Below, in pieces: positions 51,914 through 61,470 of a stretch of DNA of 64,000 nt. Within the stretch, counting starts at the first letter, position 1; each line of letters starts with the position of its first letter. Position numbers and translations under genes: made by a program. This stretch comes from Polaribacter sp. IC073 (GTDB lineage Bacteria; Bacteroidota; Bacteroidia; Flavobacteriales; Flavobacteriaceae): NCBI RefSeq assembly GCF_007997075.1, contig NZ_VORS01000004.1, positions 248,001 through 312,000 of the forward strand, written 5' to 3'. The notes below the pieces were generated by a model. It did no database searches. It was not told the origin of the DNA and was given only the letters and a program-made list of their open reading frames with translations.

Positions 51914-53146
51914 ATGTTTGATTTAGATCGTTGGAGAGAAATTTTTCAAAGCATTAATAAAAACAGGTTGCGTTCTGTAATGTCTGGTTTTACGGTAGCT
52001 TTTGCAATTTTACTTTTCACCTTATTATTTGGTATTGTTAGTGGTTTAAGCAATTCTTTTAAAGGTGCTTTTGCAGATGACGCTCAAAATGCCATGTTTG
52101 TACGTGTTTGGAAAACGTCTAAGCCTTACAAAGGTTTGCAAACGGGTAGAAAAATTCAGTTAAAGAATAAAGATTATGAGTATATCGCAGAAGAGTACTC
52201 AGAAAAAATTCAATATAAATCATCTAGAATTTATAAAAATTTCTTCATTAAATATAAAAATGAAGCAAATTCTTACAGTGTAATGGCTGTGAACCCAGAC
52301 CATCAATTTTTAGAAAAAACAATTATAGATGATGGTAGGTATTTAAATGAAAGAGATTTAAATGAAAAATCGAAAGTTATTGTTATTGGTCGGTTAATTA
52401 AAGAAGATTTATTTGGAGAAAGACCCGCTATAGGAAAAAGGGTAAATGTTAGTGGTAGTTCTTTTTTAGTGATTGGTATTTTTTCTGATGATGGCGGAGA
52501 TAATGAAGAAAGAAAGGCATTTATTCCCTTAACTACGGCACAATCTATGTATGGTAATAACGATTATATTAGTCAGGTTGCACTAGGTTATAACCCAGAT
52601 TTAAGTTTAGATAAAGCCATTGCTTTCGGAAATCAAATGGAGCGTGATTTGCGTAATAAGATGAATATTCACCCAGATGACCAAAGCGCTCTTTCTGTAA
52701 GAAATATGGCAGAAGCAAATAAAGGAATTGGGCAGTTTATGGGTATTTTATATGCCATCGTAATTTTAATTGGCTCTGGAACTTTAATTGCAGGAATTAT
52801 TGGAATTTCTAATATTATGATTTTTGTGATAAAAGAAAGAACCAAAGAATTCGGAATTCGAAAAGCATTAGGCGCAAAACCATCTTCTATAGTAGGTATG
52901 GTAGTGCAAGAATCGGTTTTAATTACAACCATTGCAGGTTATCTTGGGCTTTCTTTAGGAACTTATATTTTAAGTTTGATTGGGAATAGTTTAGAAGAAG
53001 ATTATTTTATTAAAGACCCAAGTGTAAGTCCAGAAATTGTTTTTGGAGCAACACTTGTATTGATAAGTGCAGGATTAATTGCAGGATATATTCCCGCAAA
53101 AAGAGCTGCAAATATTAAACCTATAGAAGCATTAAGAGCAGATTAA
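51914..53146 (+). CDS. MacB-type ABC permease (first of two)
   Basis: A 410-residue permease with one N-terminal membrane helix (about 20-42), a large periplasmic MacB_PCD domain (about 45-270) and three C-terminal helices forming an FtsX domain. Signatures are IMIFVIKERTKEFGIRKALGA, the FtsX loop, and the ending YIPAKRAANIKPIEALRAD. It and the next gene are homologous but distinct, suggesting a heterodimeric membrane part. The start follows the ATPase stop by two bases. Confidence 0.92.
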   Translation: MFDLDRWREIFQSINKNRLRSVMSGFTVAFAILLFTLLFGIVSGLSNSFKGAFADDAQNAMFVRVWKTSKPYKGLQTGRKIQLKNKDYEYIAEEYSEKIQYKSSRIYKNFFIKYKNEANSYSVMAVNPDHQFLEKTIIDDGRYLNERDLNEKSKVIVIGRLIKEDLFGERPAIGKRVNVSGSSFLVIGIFSDDGGDNEERKAFIPLTTAQSMYGNNDYISQVALGYNPDLSLDKAIAFGNQMERDLRNKMNIHPDDQSALSVRNMAEANKGIGQFMGILYAIVILIGSGTLIAGIIGISNIMIFVIKERTKEFGIRKALGAKPSSIVGMVVQESVLITTIAGYLGLSLGTYILSLIGNSLEEDYFIKDPSVSPEIVFGATLVLISAGLIAGYIPAKRAANIKPIEALRAD

Positions 53147-53148
53147 TT

Positions 53149-54393
53149 ATGAAATTTTTATTCGATTCAGATACTTGGCAAGAAATTTACGGAAGCATTC
53201 GTAAAAACAAAGTAAGAACTGCAATTACTATTATTGGTGTGCTTTGGGGAATTTTCTTGTTAGTGGTTTTATTAGGTGCTGCAAGAGGAATGGAAAATGG
53301 TTTTAACAAACTGTTTGGTAATTTTGCAACCAACAGCGTTTTTGTTTGGACGCAGTCTACAGATACCCCTTTTAAAGGTTTTCAAGAAGGAAGAAGATTT
53401 ACTTTAACAATGAATGACATCGATGTTTTAAAATCGGAATATTCAGACGAAATTAAATTGTTAGCACCAAGAAATCAAACCAACAATTTAATTATAAAAG
53501 ATTTTAAATCGGGTAACTTTAAAGTTAGTGGCGATTATCCTATTTTAGATCAAATTCAGAAAAAGCAATTATTATATGGTCGTTTTTTAAATCAGAATGA
53601 TATTGCATCTATTGCAAAAGTTACCGTCATATCAGAAGATATGTACAAACAATTATTTGATAAAGATGAGTTTCCGATTGGGCAATACATTAAAATAAAT
53701 AGCATTAGTTATAAAGTTATTGGTGTTTACAAACCCTCTAACACCATAGATTTTGATGGAGATTGCGCGTATGTTCCGTTTTCTACCTTCAGAAAAGTGT
53801 ACAATACAGCCAATAAGGTGGATTGGATGATGATTACTGCGCATGAAGGCACAGATATCGAACAAATGGAAAGTGATGTCTTGTTAACTTTAAAAGGGTT
53901 GCACAAAGTACACCCAGACGATGAAAGAGCATTTGGTAGTGTAAACTTAGGAAAAGAAATAGGTAAAATTACTGGTTTTATAACAGGTATGCAGTTTTTA
54001 ACCTGGTTTGTAGGTATTGCCACTTTAATTGCGGGCGTTTTTGCCATTGGTAATATTCTATTAATTACCGTAAAAGAACGTACAAAAGAAATTGGAATTA
54101 GAAGAGCGCTAGGCGCAACACCAAAAAGTATTAGACAGCAAATTGTGTTAGAATCTGTTTTTTTAACCACAGTAGCTGGTATGTTAGGTATTATTTTCGG
54201 GAGTGTAGTTTTGTTTCTAATTGACATGGCATTTGGTCAAGGAGAAGATGCAGCATTAATAAACCCAACAGTAAATATTCCTATTATATTGATCGCATTT
54301 GTCACGTTAATTGTGTTAGGAACCTTAATAGGACTAATTCCTGCGCACATGGCAACAGTAGTAAAACCAATAGAAGCATTAAGAGAAGAATAA
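53149..54393 (+). CDS. MacB-type ABC permease (second of two)
   Basis: A 414-residue permease with the same layout as its neighbour: N-terminal helix (about 20-42, TAITIIGVLWGIFLLVVLLG), periplasmic MacB_PCD domain, and FtsX domain with ILLITVKERTKEIGIRRALGA and LIPAHMATVVKPIEALREE. The paralogous pair probably assembles with the ATPase and the following adaptor into a MacAB-like mechanotransmission exporter. The substrate is unknown. It starts two bases after the first permease. Confidence 0.92.
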   Translation: MKFLFDSDTWQEIYGSIRKNKVRTAITIIGVLWGIFLLVVLLGAARGMENGFNKLFGNFATNSVFVWTQSTDTPFKGFQEGRRFTLTMNDIDVLKSEYSDEIKLLAPRNQTNNLIIKDFKSGNFKVSGDYPILDQIQKKQLLYGRFLNQNDIASIAKVTVISEDMYKQLFDKDEFPIGQYIKINSISYKVIGVYKPSNTIDFDGDCAYVPFSTFRKVYNTANKVDWMMITAHEGTDIEQMESDVLLTLKGLHKVHPDDERAFGSVNLGKEIGKITGFITGMQFLTWFVGIATLIAGVFAIGNILLITVKERTKEIGIRRALGATPKSIRQQIVLESVFLTTVAGMLGIIFGSVVLFLIDMAFGQGEDAALINPTVNIPIILIAFVTLIVLGTLIGLIPAHMATVVKPIEALREE

Positions 54394-54411
54394 AATCAAT
54401 CAACAAAAATC

Positions 54412-55524
54412 ATGAGTAAAAGATCTAAAATTATTTTAATAGTTATTGCAGTATGTTTTATTGCAGCACTTGTTTGGTTCGGTAAAAAGAACAAAAAGAG
54501 TCTTGTAGAATATGAAACAGAAACACCTTTTAGAACCACAATTGTTAAAAAAACTGTTGCAACAGGAAAAGTAATTCCTTTGGAGGAAATTGAAATTAAA
54601 CCTCAAATTACAGGAATTATAGACAAGGTAATCTTGTTAGAAGGTTCTAAAGTTAAAAAAGGAGATTTAATTGCAGTGGTAAGAGTGGTGCCAAACGAGC
54701 AATCTTTAATTAGTGCTAGAGGTAGAGTAGACAATGCTAAACTAAGAGTAGATAACGGACTTGTTTCTTACAAAAGAACGAAGAATTTATTTGACAAAGG
54801 TGTAGTTGCAAGAGCAGAATATGAAGGTGTAGAATTATCTTACAACCAAGCAAAACAAGATTTAAAGAATGCTCAGAACGACTACTTAATCATTAAAAGA
54901 GGTTCTGCAGGTTCTGGTGGTGCAGCAAATACCAATATTATCGCACAGATGTCTGGGACTATTTTAGAGATTCCTGTAAAAGAAGGAGACCAAGTAATTC
55001 AGTCGAACAATTTTAATGCAGGTACAACCATCGCATCGATTGCAGATATGAGTAAAATGATTTTTGAAGGAAAAGTAGACGAATCTGAAGTTGGTAAACT
55101 TGTAAAAGGTACCGATATAGAGGTTTCAATTGGTGCTATCGAAGGAACTAAATTCCCTGCAAAACTAAACTTTATTGCTCCTAAAGGAACAGATGAAGGT
55201 GGTGCTGTTCAATTTAAAATTAAAGCTGATGTTTCCTTAGATGACAAATTCTTTATTAGAGCGGGTTATAGTGCGAATGCAGACATTGTTTTAGTAAAAA
55301 AAGACAGTGTTTTAGCAATAAAAGAAGGATTGTTAAAGTTTGATAAAAAAACTGAAGAGCCTTATGTTGAAGTAAAAACTGGAGAAGGGACTTTTGAGAA
55401 AAGAACCGTAAAACTAGGAACTTCTGATGGTGTAAATGTGGAAGTTTTAGACGGAGTTACTAAAGATGACGAAATAAAAATATGGAACAAAGCTTCTAAA
55501 GACGAGAAAAAGAAAGACTCATAA
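54412..55524 (+). CDS. MacA/HlyD-type periplasmic adaptor
   Basis: A 370-residue membrane-fusion protein with one N-terminal anchor (about 7-24). It has a biotinyl-lipoyl domain (KPQITGIIDKVILLEGSKVKKGDLI), a helical hairpin (about 95-165), the return lipoyl strand IIAQMSGTILEIPVKEGDQV and a beta-barrel with AKLNFIAPKGTDEGGAVQFKIKA. It would link the ABC permeases to an outer-membrane TolC. No TolC gene follows here; the only TolC in the window is at 62442-63842 with its own adaptor. A terminator ends the operon. Confidence 0.92.
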   Translation: MSKRSKIILIVIAVCFIAALVWFGKKNKKSLVEYETETPFRTTIVKKTVATGKVIPLEEIEIKPQITGIIDKVILLEGSKVKKGDLIAVVRVVPNEQSLISARGRVDNAKLRVDNGLVSYKRTKNLFDKGVVARAEYEGVELSYNQAKQDLKNAQNDYLIIKRGSAGSGGAANTNIIAQMSGTILEIPVKEGDQVIQSNNFNAGTTIASIADMSKMIFEGKVDESEVGKLVKGTDIEVSIGAIEGTKFPAKLNFIAPKGTDEGGAVQFKIKADVSLDDKFFIRAGYSANADIVLVKKDSVLAIKEGLLKFDKKTEEPYVEVKTGEGTFEKRTVKLGTSDGVNVEVLDGVTKDDEIKIWNKASKDEKKKDS

Positions 55525-55544
55525 AGAATAATTGATCTTAAATA

Positions 55545-55579
55545 AAAGAGGAACTTATGTATGTAAGTTCCTCTTTTTT
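55545..55579 (+). terminator. Terminator of the ABC efflux operon
   Basis: AGAGGAACTTA and TAAGTTCCTCT around a short TGTATG loop, then TTTTT. It lies 21 bases after the adaptor stop codon. Confidence 0.88.
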
Positions 55580-55665
55580 ATGCTTATGAAAATTTACTTT
55601 TGATAACTAATGTCTGTTAGAGCGCAGTCGAAAACTCTTTAATTATGAACTAATAAAACACTTCA

Positions 55666-56478
55666 TTACCACCAAACTAAAAAGAACTTCTCAATTTCTC
55701 CGTTTTCTTTTTTTAGCCAGCAAAGAGGTGAAAATTCACGGTCTAAAATTGGAGTCGTTGCTTCTTTAAATTGAGAAAATGATTGCCACTTTACGTTTTC
55801 ATGTGGAACTAGCAACCAATCTTTTTTAATTGGTATGTAGAATTTACACTTTGAAAATTGTGCTAGTTCTTTCAGTTTGCCATAAAAACCAACAATACAC
55901 TCTTTATTTATTTTAGATAACTGAATATTTCGATTAGCAATAGGAACAAATAATTGTGCCTTAAAATAGACCTGTTGGGCTACATTTTCTGATGATAAAT
56001 TGATTGTTTTTAAATATTCTAAACATTCATTGGAGTAGAGAAGTGGTAACTGTTTTTCTTTTAGTTTCGTTAGTTTTTCAAGTAAAGAATCTTTTCTATT
56101 GGGACCAATAAAATGATCTATCTCAGTATGACCAACAGAAGCATCATATAGATAGAGTTTATAAATAATTTCTAAATGAATTGGTTTTTTTTCTTTTAAA
56201 AGGATACAATCTAATTCACCAAGTGTAATTTTTTCTTTTTGAATTTGAATATTTTCTGCAATAATTTCTATGGATGTATTTTGTGCTAATTCGAAGGAAA
56301 CAAACCGTTCTATGTATTTTCCTAAGCGTAATTTTTCATCAAGAATACTATTAATTTTTGATGATTTGTACGGAATCTCGAAATGATGTAAGTCAAAAAC
56401 TGCATTGTCTTTCCACAAACAATTTGTTTGTAAAAAACCATCGTATCTTTTTTGTATATCTTTTGTTGTTTGATGCAT
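55666..56478 (-). CDS. DUF1853 family protein
   Basis: A 270-residue soluble protein matching DUF1853: RYDGFLQTNCLWKDN at the start, then LRLGKYIERFVSFEL, ITLGELDCILLKEKKPIHLEIIYK, and IGPNRKDSLLEKLTKLKEKQLPLL. ELDCIL with the LEI strand resembles the core of PD-(D/E)xK nuclease-like folds, but a catalytic Lys cannot be placed securely. The function is unknown. It is divergent from the DUF2461 gene, with 122 bases between the two. Confidence 0.83.
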   Translation of the reverse strand: MHQTTKDIQKRYDGFLQTNCLWKDNAVFDLHHFEIPYKSSKINSILDEKLRLGKYIERFVSFELAQNTSIEIIAENIQIQKEKITLGELDCILLKEKKPIHLEIIYKLYLYDASVGHTEIDHFIGPNRKDSLLEKLTKLKEKQLPLLYSNECLEYLKTINLSSENVAQQVYFKAQLFVPIANRNIQLSKINKECIVGFYGKLKELAQFSKCKFYIPIKKDWLLVPHENVKWQSFSQFKEATTPILDREFSPLCWLKKENGEIEKFFLVWW

Positions 56479-56600
56479 AATAGATTTTAAATACTTCGCA
56501 AATTTACCATTTTTAAATACGTACGATTGAAAAAATAATGAATTCGTGGTAAAAGTTTTATAGAATTCTTTGTAAATTGAACTTTTAAAACTTCTATAAA

Positions 56601-57275
56601 ATGCAATTCGAAAAATCGACCATTAAATACCTACAAGATTTACAAAAAAATAACAATAGAGATTGGTTTGCAGATCATAAAGAAACGTATTTAAAAGAGC
56701 AACAAAAAGCGAAAGATGTATTTGCAGCTATTAATTATAATTTGCAAAAGCACGACGAAATAGAGAAATCTAAAATGATGCGTATTTATAGAGATGTTCG
56801 TTTTTCTAAAGACAAAACACCTTACAAAGCACATTTTGCAAATTCTTTCTCTCGATTAGGAAAAGATTTAAGAGGTGGTTATTTTTTAAAAATAAGACCA
56901 GGAGAAAGCTTTTTAGCAGGCGGCTTTTGGGAACCTAATAAAGAAGATTTATTAAGGTTAAGAAAAGAAATTGAGTTAGATGCTTCGGAAATTAAAGACA
57001 TTTTAAAGGATAAAAACTATCAAAAATATTTTGGTGGAAAATTTGAAAGTTTTTCGGAATTAAAAACAGCTCCAAGAGGTTTTGATAAAGAACACCCAGA
57101 TGTAGATTTATTACGAAAAAAAGGATTTATAGCAACCAGAAACTTTACAGATGCAGAAGTATTAGCGCCTAATTTTGTAGCGGAAGTAGATAAAAGCTAT
57201 AAAGCATTACGTCCGTTTTTTAACTTGTTTAGTGATATTTTATCAACGAACTTGAATGGAGAATCTTTGAGTTAA
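56601..57275 (+). CDS. DUF2461 family protein
   Basis: A 224-residue protein matching DUF2461/TIGR02453: FLQ-like LQDLQKNNNRDWFADHKETY at the start, then MMRIYRDVRFSKDKTPYKAHFAN, RGGYFLKIRPGESFLAGGFWEP and the ending in KAPRGF-like TAPRGFDKEHPD. The family is widespread and of unknown function. It is apparently monocistronic; the 438-base gap that follows has no gene. Confidence 0.88.
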   Translation: MQFEKSTIKYLQDLQKNNNRDWFADHKETYLKEQQKAKDVFAAINYNLQKHDEIEKSKMMRIYRDVRFSKDKTPYKAHFANSFSRLGKDLRGGYFLKIRPGESFLAGGFWEPNKEDLLRLRKEIELDASEIKDILKDKNYQKYFGGKFESFSELKTAPRGFDKEHPDVDLLRKKGFIATRNFTDAEVLAPNFVAEVDKSYKALRPFFNLFSDILSTNLNGESLS

Positions 57276-57557
57276 AAGGGATACAAAGAGATATTTAATC
57301 TTGCTTATTTAACAAGCCTCATGTCGTTTTGAAATGAGCTTTTAGCGATGGAGAAATCTTAAAGTTTTTAAATTTACGGGTTCTTCTTTATAGCTTCGTG
57401 AGATTCTATTAATCAACTTAATTTTGTTTTACAAAAAAAAAGTATAAAACAAGCTCTGTTGTTATAGGGTTGTTTGTGAATTATAGGTTTAGAATCTTTT
57501 AATATGAGTTTTTTTGGTTTTTAAGGAGTTTTTAGCAACGCTACTTGGTAGGCAAAA

Positions 57558-57667
57558 TTTGCGTTAGGGATTGAAACGGCATCCTTTTAAACTGTTCCCG
57601 AAACTTCGGGATAAAACAGTTTTAAAGATAGAGTGTAAAGCCCGACCTTTTAAGGGAACGCCCAAAA
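57558..57667 (-). repeat. Structured intergenic repeat element
   Basis: Read on the minus strand the element begins TTTGGGCGTTCCC and ends CAATCCCTAACGCAAAT. Outer arms GCGTT (57561-57565) and AACGC (57657-57661) pair. Inside, AAACTGTT (57589-57596) pairs with AACAGTTT (57615-57622) around an inner CCCGA/TCGGG hairpin. I recall near-identical GGGCGTT ... CGGGCTTT ... AAAAGGAT ... CCCTAACGC strings scattered in many Flavobacteriaceae genomes, which would make this a copy of a widespread element. The rest of the 57276-57713 gap is featureless. Confidence 0.55.
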
Positions 57668-57713
57668 CTATCTTATTAAATTCTTGTATTGATAGGCTTC
57701 AAAAATTAAATTT

Positions 57714-59051
57714 TTACTTCAAATTTCGATTAACTTCTCGTCTTAACACCAAAACAGTAATAATTGTAGACAGTACATCTGCAATAGGAAATGACCACCA
57801 AACGCCATTTATACCAAAGTAGATTGGTAGAAAATATGCCAACGGAATTAAAAATATTCCTTGTTTTAAAAGTGTTAAAAATAAGGCGGGCATTACTTTT
57901 CCTGCTGCCTGAAAATACGCTGCCCCCACTAATTGCATGGTTACAACTGGTGTAACTAAAAAGACAATTAACATGGCATCTGGTGTGTTTTCTAAGAGCG
58001 TTGCATCGTTTGTGAAAATCCAAATAATTTCTTCCTTAAAGGTAGCAATTGCTATAAAAATTAGGGTTCCAATAATAGATCCAAAATAAATAGATTTCTT
58101 GATGGTTTCTTTAACTCGGTCGTTTTTTTCTGCACCAATATTGAAGCCTGCAACGGGTAAAAAACCTTGAGAAATACCTAGAATTGGAGATAAAGCGAAC
58201 ATCATTACTCTATTGATAATTCCGAAAACTGCAATAGAAATTTCTCCACCATAGGTAAATAGTGAGTAATTTAAAACGATCATTAAGATACTAATTGCAC
58301 CTTGTCTAACTACAGAAACGCCACCTATTTGTGTGATTTCTTTCACTATTTTAAAATCTAATTTAAAGTTCTTCGGAATAATTTTTAATTCACTTTTAGA
58401 TGATAAAAAGAAATATAAAATATACAAACCACAACTCGCATAAGAAATAGAAGTAGCTAAACCTGCACCATACATGCCCCAATTAAAATATTTTATAAAT
58501 AAAATATCTAGCAAAACATTTAAAACAGCAGGAACCATCATTGCATACATGGCATATTTTGGTTTTCCTTCTGCTCTAATTGTTGGGTTTCCCATCATTG
58601 CAAATGCTAAAAAGGGAACTCCGTAAATAATTACGTTAAAATATTCTGATGCAATTGGTAAAATATCTCCTTTTGCGCCAAATAAATTTAAAATAGGAAC
58701 GCTAAAAATGTTTCCAATGATTACAAAAATAATGGCGAGAATAACCGTTAAACTAATCTGATTCCCGAAACTTAAGAAAGCTTTTTCAGGATTGTTTGCA
58801 CCTAAAGCTCTCGAGATTATAGAACTTCCTCCAATTCCAATTCCCATTCCTATAGAAGAAATTAAAAAAGCAATAGGTAATACCACTGTAATTGCGGCAA
58901 TTGCCAAAACACCAATCCATTGTCCCACAAAAATAGTGTCTACAATCATGTTTAAAGACATTACAAGAATTCCTATAGTTGCAGGAACCGCTTGTTTTAC
59001 CAATAATTTGCTTATTTTTTCTGTACCTAATTCGTTCGCTAGTTTGTTCAT
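57714..59051 (-). CDS. MATE-family multidrug efflux transporter
   Basis: A 445-residue MATE pump with 12 predicted membrane helices in two similar bundles. Marks are QAVPATIGILVMSLNMIVDTIFVGQWIG near the start, IGMGIGIGGSSIISRALGANNPEKA and the second-half GISQGFLPVAGFNIGAEKN. It would export cationic drugs or metabolites with Na+ or H+; the substrate is not deducible. It is divergent from the thioesterase gene by 95 bases. Confidence 0.92.
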   Translation of the reverse strand: MNKLANELGTEKISKLLVKQAVPATIGILVMSLNMIVDTIFVGQWIGVLAIAAITVVLPIAFLISSIGMGIGIGGSSIISRALGANNPEKAFLSFGNQISLTVILAIIFVIIGNIFSVPILNLFGAKGDILPIASEYFNVIIYGVPFLAFAMMGNPTIRAEGKPKYAMYAMMVPAVLNVLLDILFIKYFNWGMYGAGLATSISYASCGLYILYFFLSSKSELKIIPKNFKLDFKIVKEITQIGGVSVVRQGAISILMIVLNYSLFTYGGEISIAVFGIINRVMMFALSPILGISQGFLPVAGFNIGAEKNDRVKETIKKSIYFGSIIGTLIFIAIATFKEEIIWIFTNDATLLENTPDAMLIVFLVTPVVTMQLVGAAYFQAAGKVMPALFLTLLKQGIFLIPLAYFLPIYFGINGVWWSFPIADVLSTIITVLVLRREVNRNLK

Positions 59052-59100
59052 AGAAGTAGTGCAAAGAACGTAAATATTAAGTAAAAAGGAAGCTGAATAA

Positions 59101-59132
59101 TTGTTATAGAATTATTAAAATTTATAAATTTG
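59101..59132 (+). promoter_or_regulatory. Complete Bacteroidota promoter before the thioesterase gene
   Basis: TTG at 59101-59103, 21 bases, then TAAATTTG at 59125-59132. This is a textbook match to TTG-N19-22-TAnnTTTG and ends 14 bases before the ATG at 59147. Confidence 0.65.
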
Positions 59133-59146
59133 TACAAAATAGTAGA

Positions 59147-59536
59147 ATGAAAGATATTTTTGAAGTAAAAGTAACGGTAACATCGGAAAATATAGACGAT
59201 TTAAATCATGTAAACAACGTGGTTTATGTACAATGGATGGACACAGTTGCTTTTAAACATTGGGCATTTTTAACGAGAGATACTCCTTTGCCACAATATA
59301 TTTGGGTTGTTTTAAAACATGAAATCGAATATTTAAAACAAGCTGTTTTAGGAGATGAAATTACGGTAAAAACGTGGGTTGGTGAAACGAGTGGTTTTAA
59401 ATCGGAACGTTTCATGGAGTTCTATAGAGAGAATCAATTATTGGTAAAAGCTAAAACAGTTTGGGGAATGTTAGATGTATTAAAGTACAAACCAGCAAGA
59501 ATTAGAGAAGATGTAATGAAGGTTTTGTATCCTTAA
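59147..59536 (+). CDS. Acyl-CoA thioesterase (hot-dog, 4HBT-like)
   Basis: A 129-residue single hot-dog domain. The motif DDLNHVNNVVYVQWMD (17-32) is the catalytic DxxxHVNNxxY of the 4-hydroxybenzoyl-CoA thioesterase/YbgC type. The central YLKQAVLGDEITVKTWVGE strand pair is standard. The substrate acyl group is unknown. It has its own promoter and is followed by 181 bases before the DEAD-box gene. Confidence 0.88.
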   Translation: MKDIFEVKVTVTSENIDDLNHVNNVVYVQWMDTVAFKHWAFLTRDTPLPQYIWVVLKHEIEYLKQAVLGDEITVKTWVGETSGFKSERFMEFYRENQLLVKAKTVWGMLDVLKYKPARIREDVMKVLYP

Positions 59537-59690
59537 AAAAGAGGTTATTTATATTACAAATATCCTAATTATGAGGTTCAAAATTTAGAATTAACGGTAT
59601 CCGTTTCTTTAAATAAAACAACATCATAATTTGTTCGTTTATAGTTGAATAAAATCCAAACCCTTTTCCAATTATTAACATCAATAAAAG

Positions 59691-59698
59691 TATCTTTG
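59691..59698 (+). promoter_or_regulatory. -7 element before the DEAD-box helicase gene
   Basis: TATCTTTG fits TAnnTTTG and ends 19 bases before the ATG at 59718. No clear TTG -33 element was seen. Confidence 0.5.
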
Positions 59699-59717
59699 CA
59701 CAAAATTTAGAGACAAA

Positions 59718-60839
59718 ATGGCTTCATTTTCAGAGTTAGGGATAAAATCCTCATATATAAAATCGATTAAAGAATTAGGGATTTCTGAACCTTCAGAAAT
59801 TCAAGAAAAAGGAATTCCTATTTTATTAAAATCTAAAACAGATTTTATTGGTTTGGCACAAACAGGTACGGGTAAAACGGCTGCTTTTGGTTTGCCAATT
59901 TTACACCATATAGATACAACATCTAACAATATACAAGCGTTAATTTTATCGCCAACTAGAGAATTAGTACAACAGATTAAAAAGCAGTTGTTTAAGTTTA
60001 CTAAGTATGATGAAGAAAAGATATTTATTGAAGCTGTTTTTGGTGGAGAAAAAATAGATAGACAAATAGGTAATTTAAAAAGAACTACACATGTTGTTGT
60101 TGCAACTCCTGGTAGATTAATCGATTTAATAGAACGTGGAGATATTGACATTAGTCATGTAAACACCGTTGTTTTAGATGAAGCTGATGAAATGTTAAGT
60201 ATGGGCTTCAAGCAAGATTTAAATAGAATCTTGAAGTTTACAGTTAAGAACGATAGAAATACGTGGTTATTTTCTGCTACAATGCCAGAAGAGATTAAGA
60301 AAATTGTAAAAACTTATATGGATTCTAATGCGCCAAGAATTGAGATTAATCCGGATTCTTTGGTAAATGAAAATATTAGACATCAATTTGTAAAAACTAC
60401 AATTAAAGAAAAAGCAGGTAAAATTATTTCTTTTTTAGAAAAAAGAGGGGCACAACGTGGTATTATCTTTTGTAGAACAAAAGCAGGCGCACAAAATTTA
60501 GCAGAATTATTAATTGAAGAAGGTTTTTCTACAGCCGCTTTAGAAGGTGATATGCAACAAAAAGAACGTGACAAAGTAATGCGTGCTTTTAAAAATGAAA
60601 GTTTACAATATTTAGTTTCTACAGATGTTTCTGCTCGTGGAATTGATGTAAGAGATTTAGAGTTTGTAATTCATCATCAATTACCAGAACAATTAGATTA
60701 TTATACACACAGAAGTGGTAGAACTGCTAGAGCTGGTAAAACAGGAATTTCGATAGCATTTGTTTTGCCTTATGAAATTGAGAGAATTCACGAAATACAG
60801 AGAGATTTAAATATTAAATTTACAGAGGTAGAGGTGTAA
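59718..60839 (+). CDS. DEAD-box RNA helicase
   Basis: A 373-residue core helicase. Motifs in order are the Q motif (LGISEPSEIQEKGIP), I AQTGTGKTAAF, Ia PTRELVQQ, II DEADEM, III SAT, IV GIIFCRTKAGA, V STDVSARGIDV and VI HRSGRTARAGK. It ends soon after motif VI with no C-terminal extension, so it is one of the short RhlE/RhlB-like proteins that act in RNA folding or decay; the exact subtype is uncertain. Its stop overlaps the start of the TRIC gene by one base (TAATG), so the two are translationally coupled. Confidence 0.94.
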   Translation: MASFSELGIKSSYIKSIKELGISEPSEIQEKGIPILLKSKTDFIGLAQTGTGKTAAFGLPILHHIDTTSNNIQALILSPTRELVQQIKKQLFKFTKYDEEKIFIEAVFGGEKIDRQIGNLKRTTHVVVATPGRLIDLIERGDIDISHVNTVVLDEADEMLSMGFKQDLNRILKFTVKNDRNTWLFSATMPEEIKKIVKTYMDSNAPRIEINPDSLVNENIRHQFVKTTIKEKAGKIISFLEKRGAQRGIIFCRTKAGAQNLAELLIEEGFSTAALEGDMQQKERDKVMRAFKNESLQYLVSTDVSARGIDVRDLEFVIHHQLPEQLDYYTHRSGRTARAGKTGISIAFVLPYEIERIHEIQRDLNIKFTEVEV

Positions 60840-61468
60840 TGAGTGTTATTTATGTATTAGATATTTTAGGAACCTTTGCCTTTGCCATTAGTGGTGCATT
60901 AGTTGCTTTAGATAAAAAATTCGATATTTTTGGAGTTATAATTATTGCGTTTGTTACCGCTGTTGGAGGTGGAATGTTGCGTGATGTCTTAATAAATGCG
61001 CATCCCATAAATTGGATTGCAGATCTAAACTACTTATATGTTATATTTACTGCTGTAATGTTTACTTTTCTTTTTAAAAGTAAAATTGCCTATTTAAGTA
61101 AAACAATGTTTTTATTTGATACGATTGGCATTAGTGTCTTTACTTTATTAGGTTTAGAAAAGGCATTAGCAATTGATTTACACCCAATTATTGCTTTAGT
61201 AATGGGAATGGTTTCTGCTGTTTTTGGTGGTGTTTTAAGAGATGTTTTAACGACTAAAATTCCGTTAATTTTTGAAAAAGAAATATATGCTTCTGCTTGT
61301 TTGTCTGGCGGAATAGTGTATTTAATCTTAAATTATTTTAGGGTTGATGAAAATATCAACTTTATAATTTCTGCGGCTGTAGTTGTAATAATTAGAGTAA
61401 TTGCTGTGAGGTTTCACTTAGAACTTCCGAAAGTAAAAAGTGATTTATTTACAATATTTAAAAAATAA
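60839..61468 (+). CDS. TRIC-family cation channel (UPF0126)
   Basis: A 209-residue membrane protein with about seven helices made of two repeats, each with a Gly-rich motif: AVGGGMLRDVL (about residue 40) and AVFGGVLRDVL (about residue 130). Prokaryotic TRIC proteins form trimeric K+/Na+ channels. Its start overlaps the helicase stop, and the MaoC gene begins two bases after its stop, forming a three-gene unit. Confidence 0.9.
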   Translation: MSVIYVLDILGTFAFAISGALVALDKKFDIFGVIIIAFVTAVGGGMLRDVLINAHPINWIADLNYLYVIFTAVMFTFLFKSKIAYLSKTMFLFDTIGISVFTLLGLEKALAIDLHPIIALVMGMVSAVFGGVLRDVLTTKIPLIFEKEIYASACLSGGIVYLILNYFRVDENINFIISAAVVVIIRVIAVRFHLELPKVKSDLFTIFKK

Positions 61469-61470
61469 AG

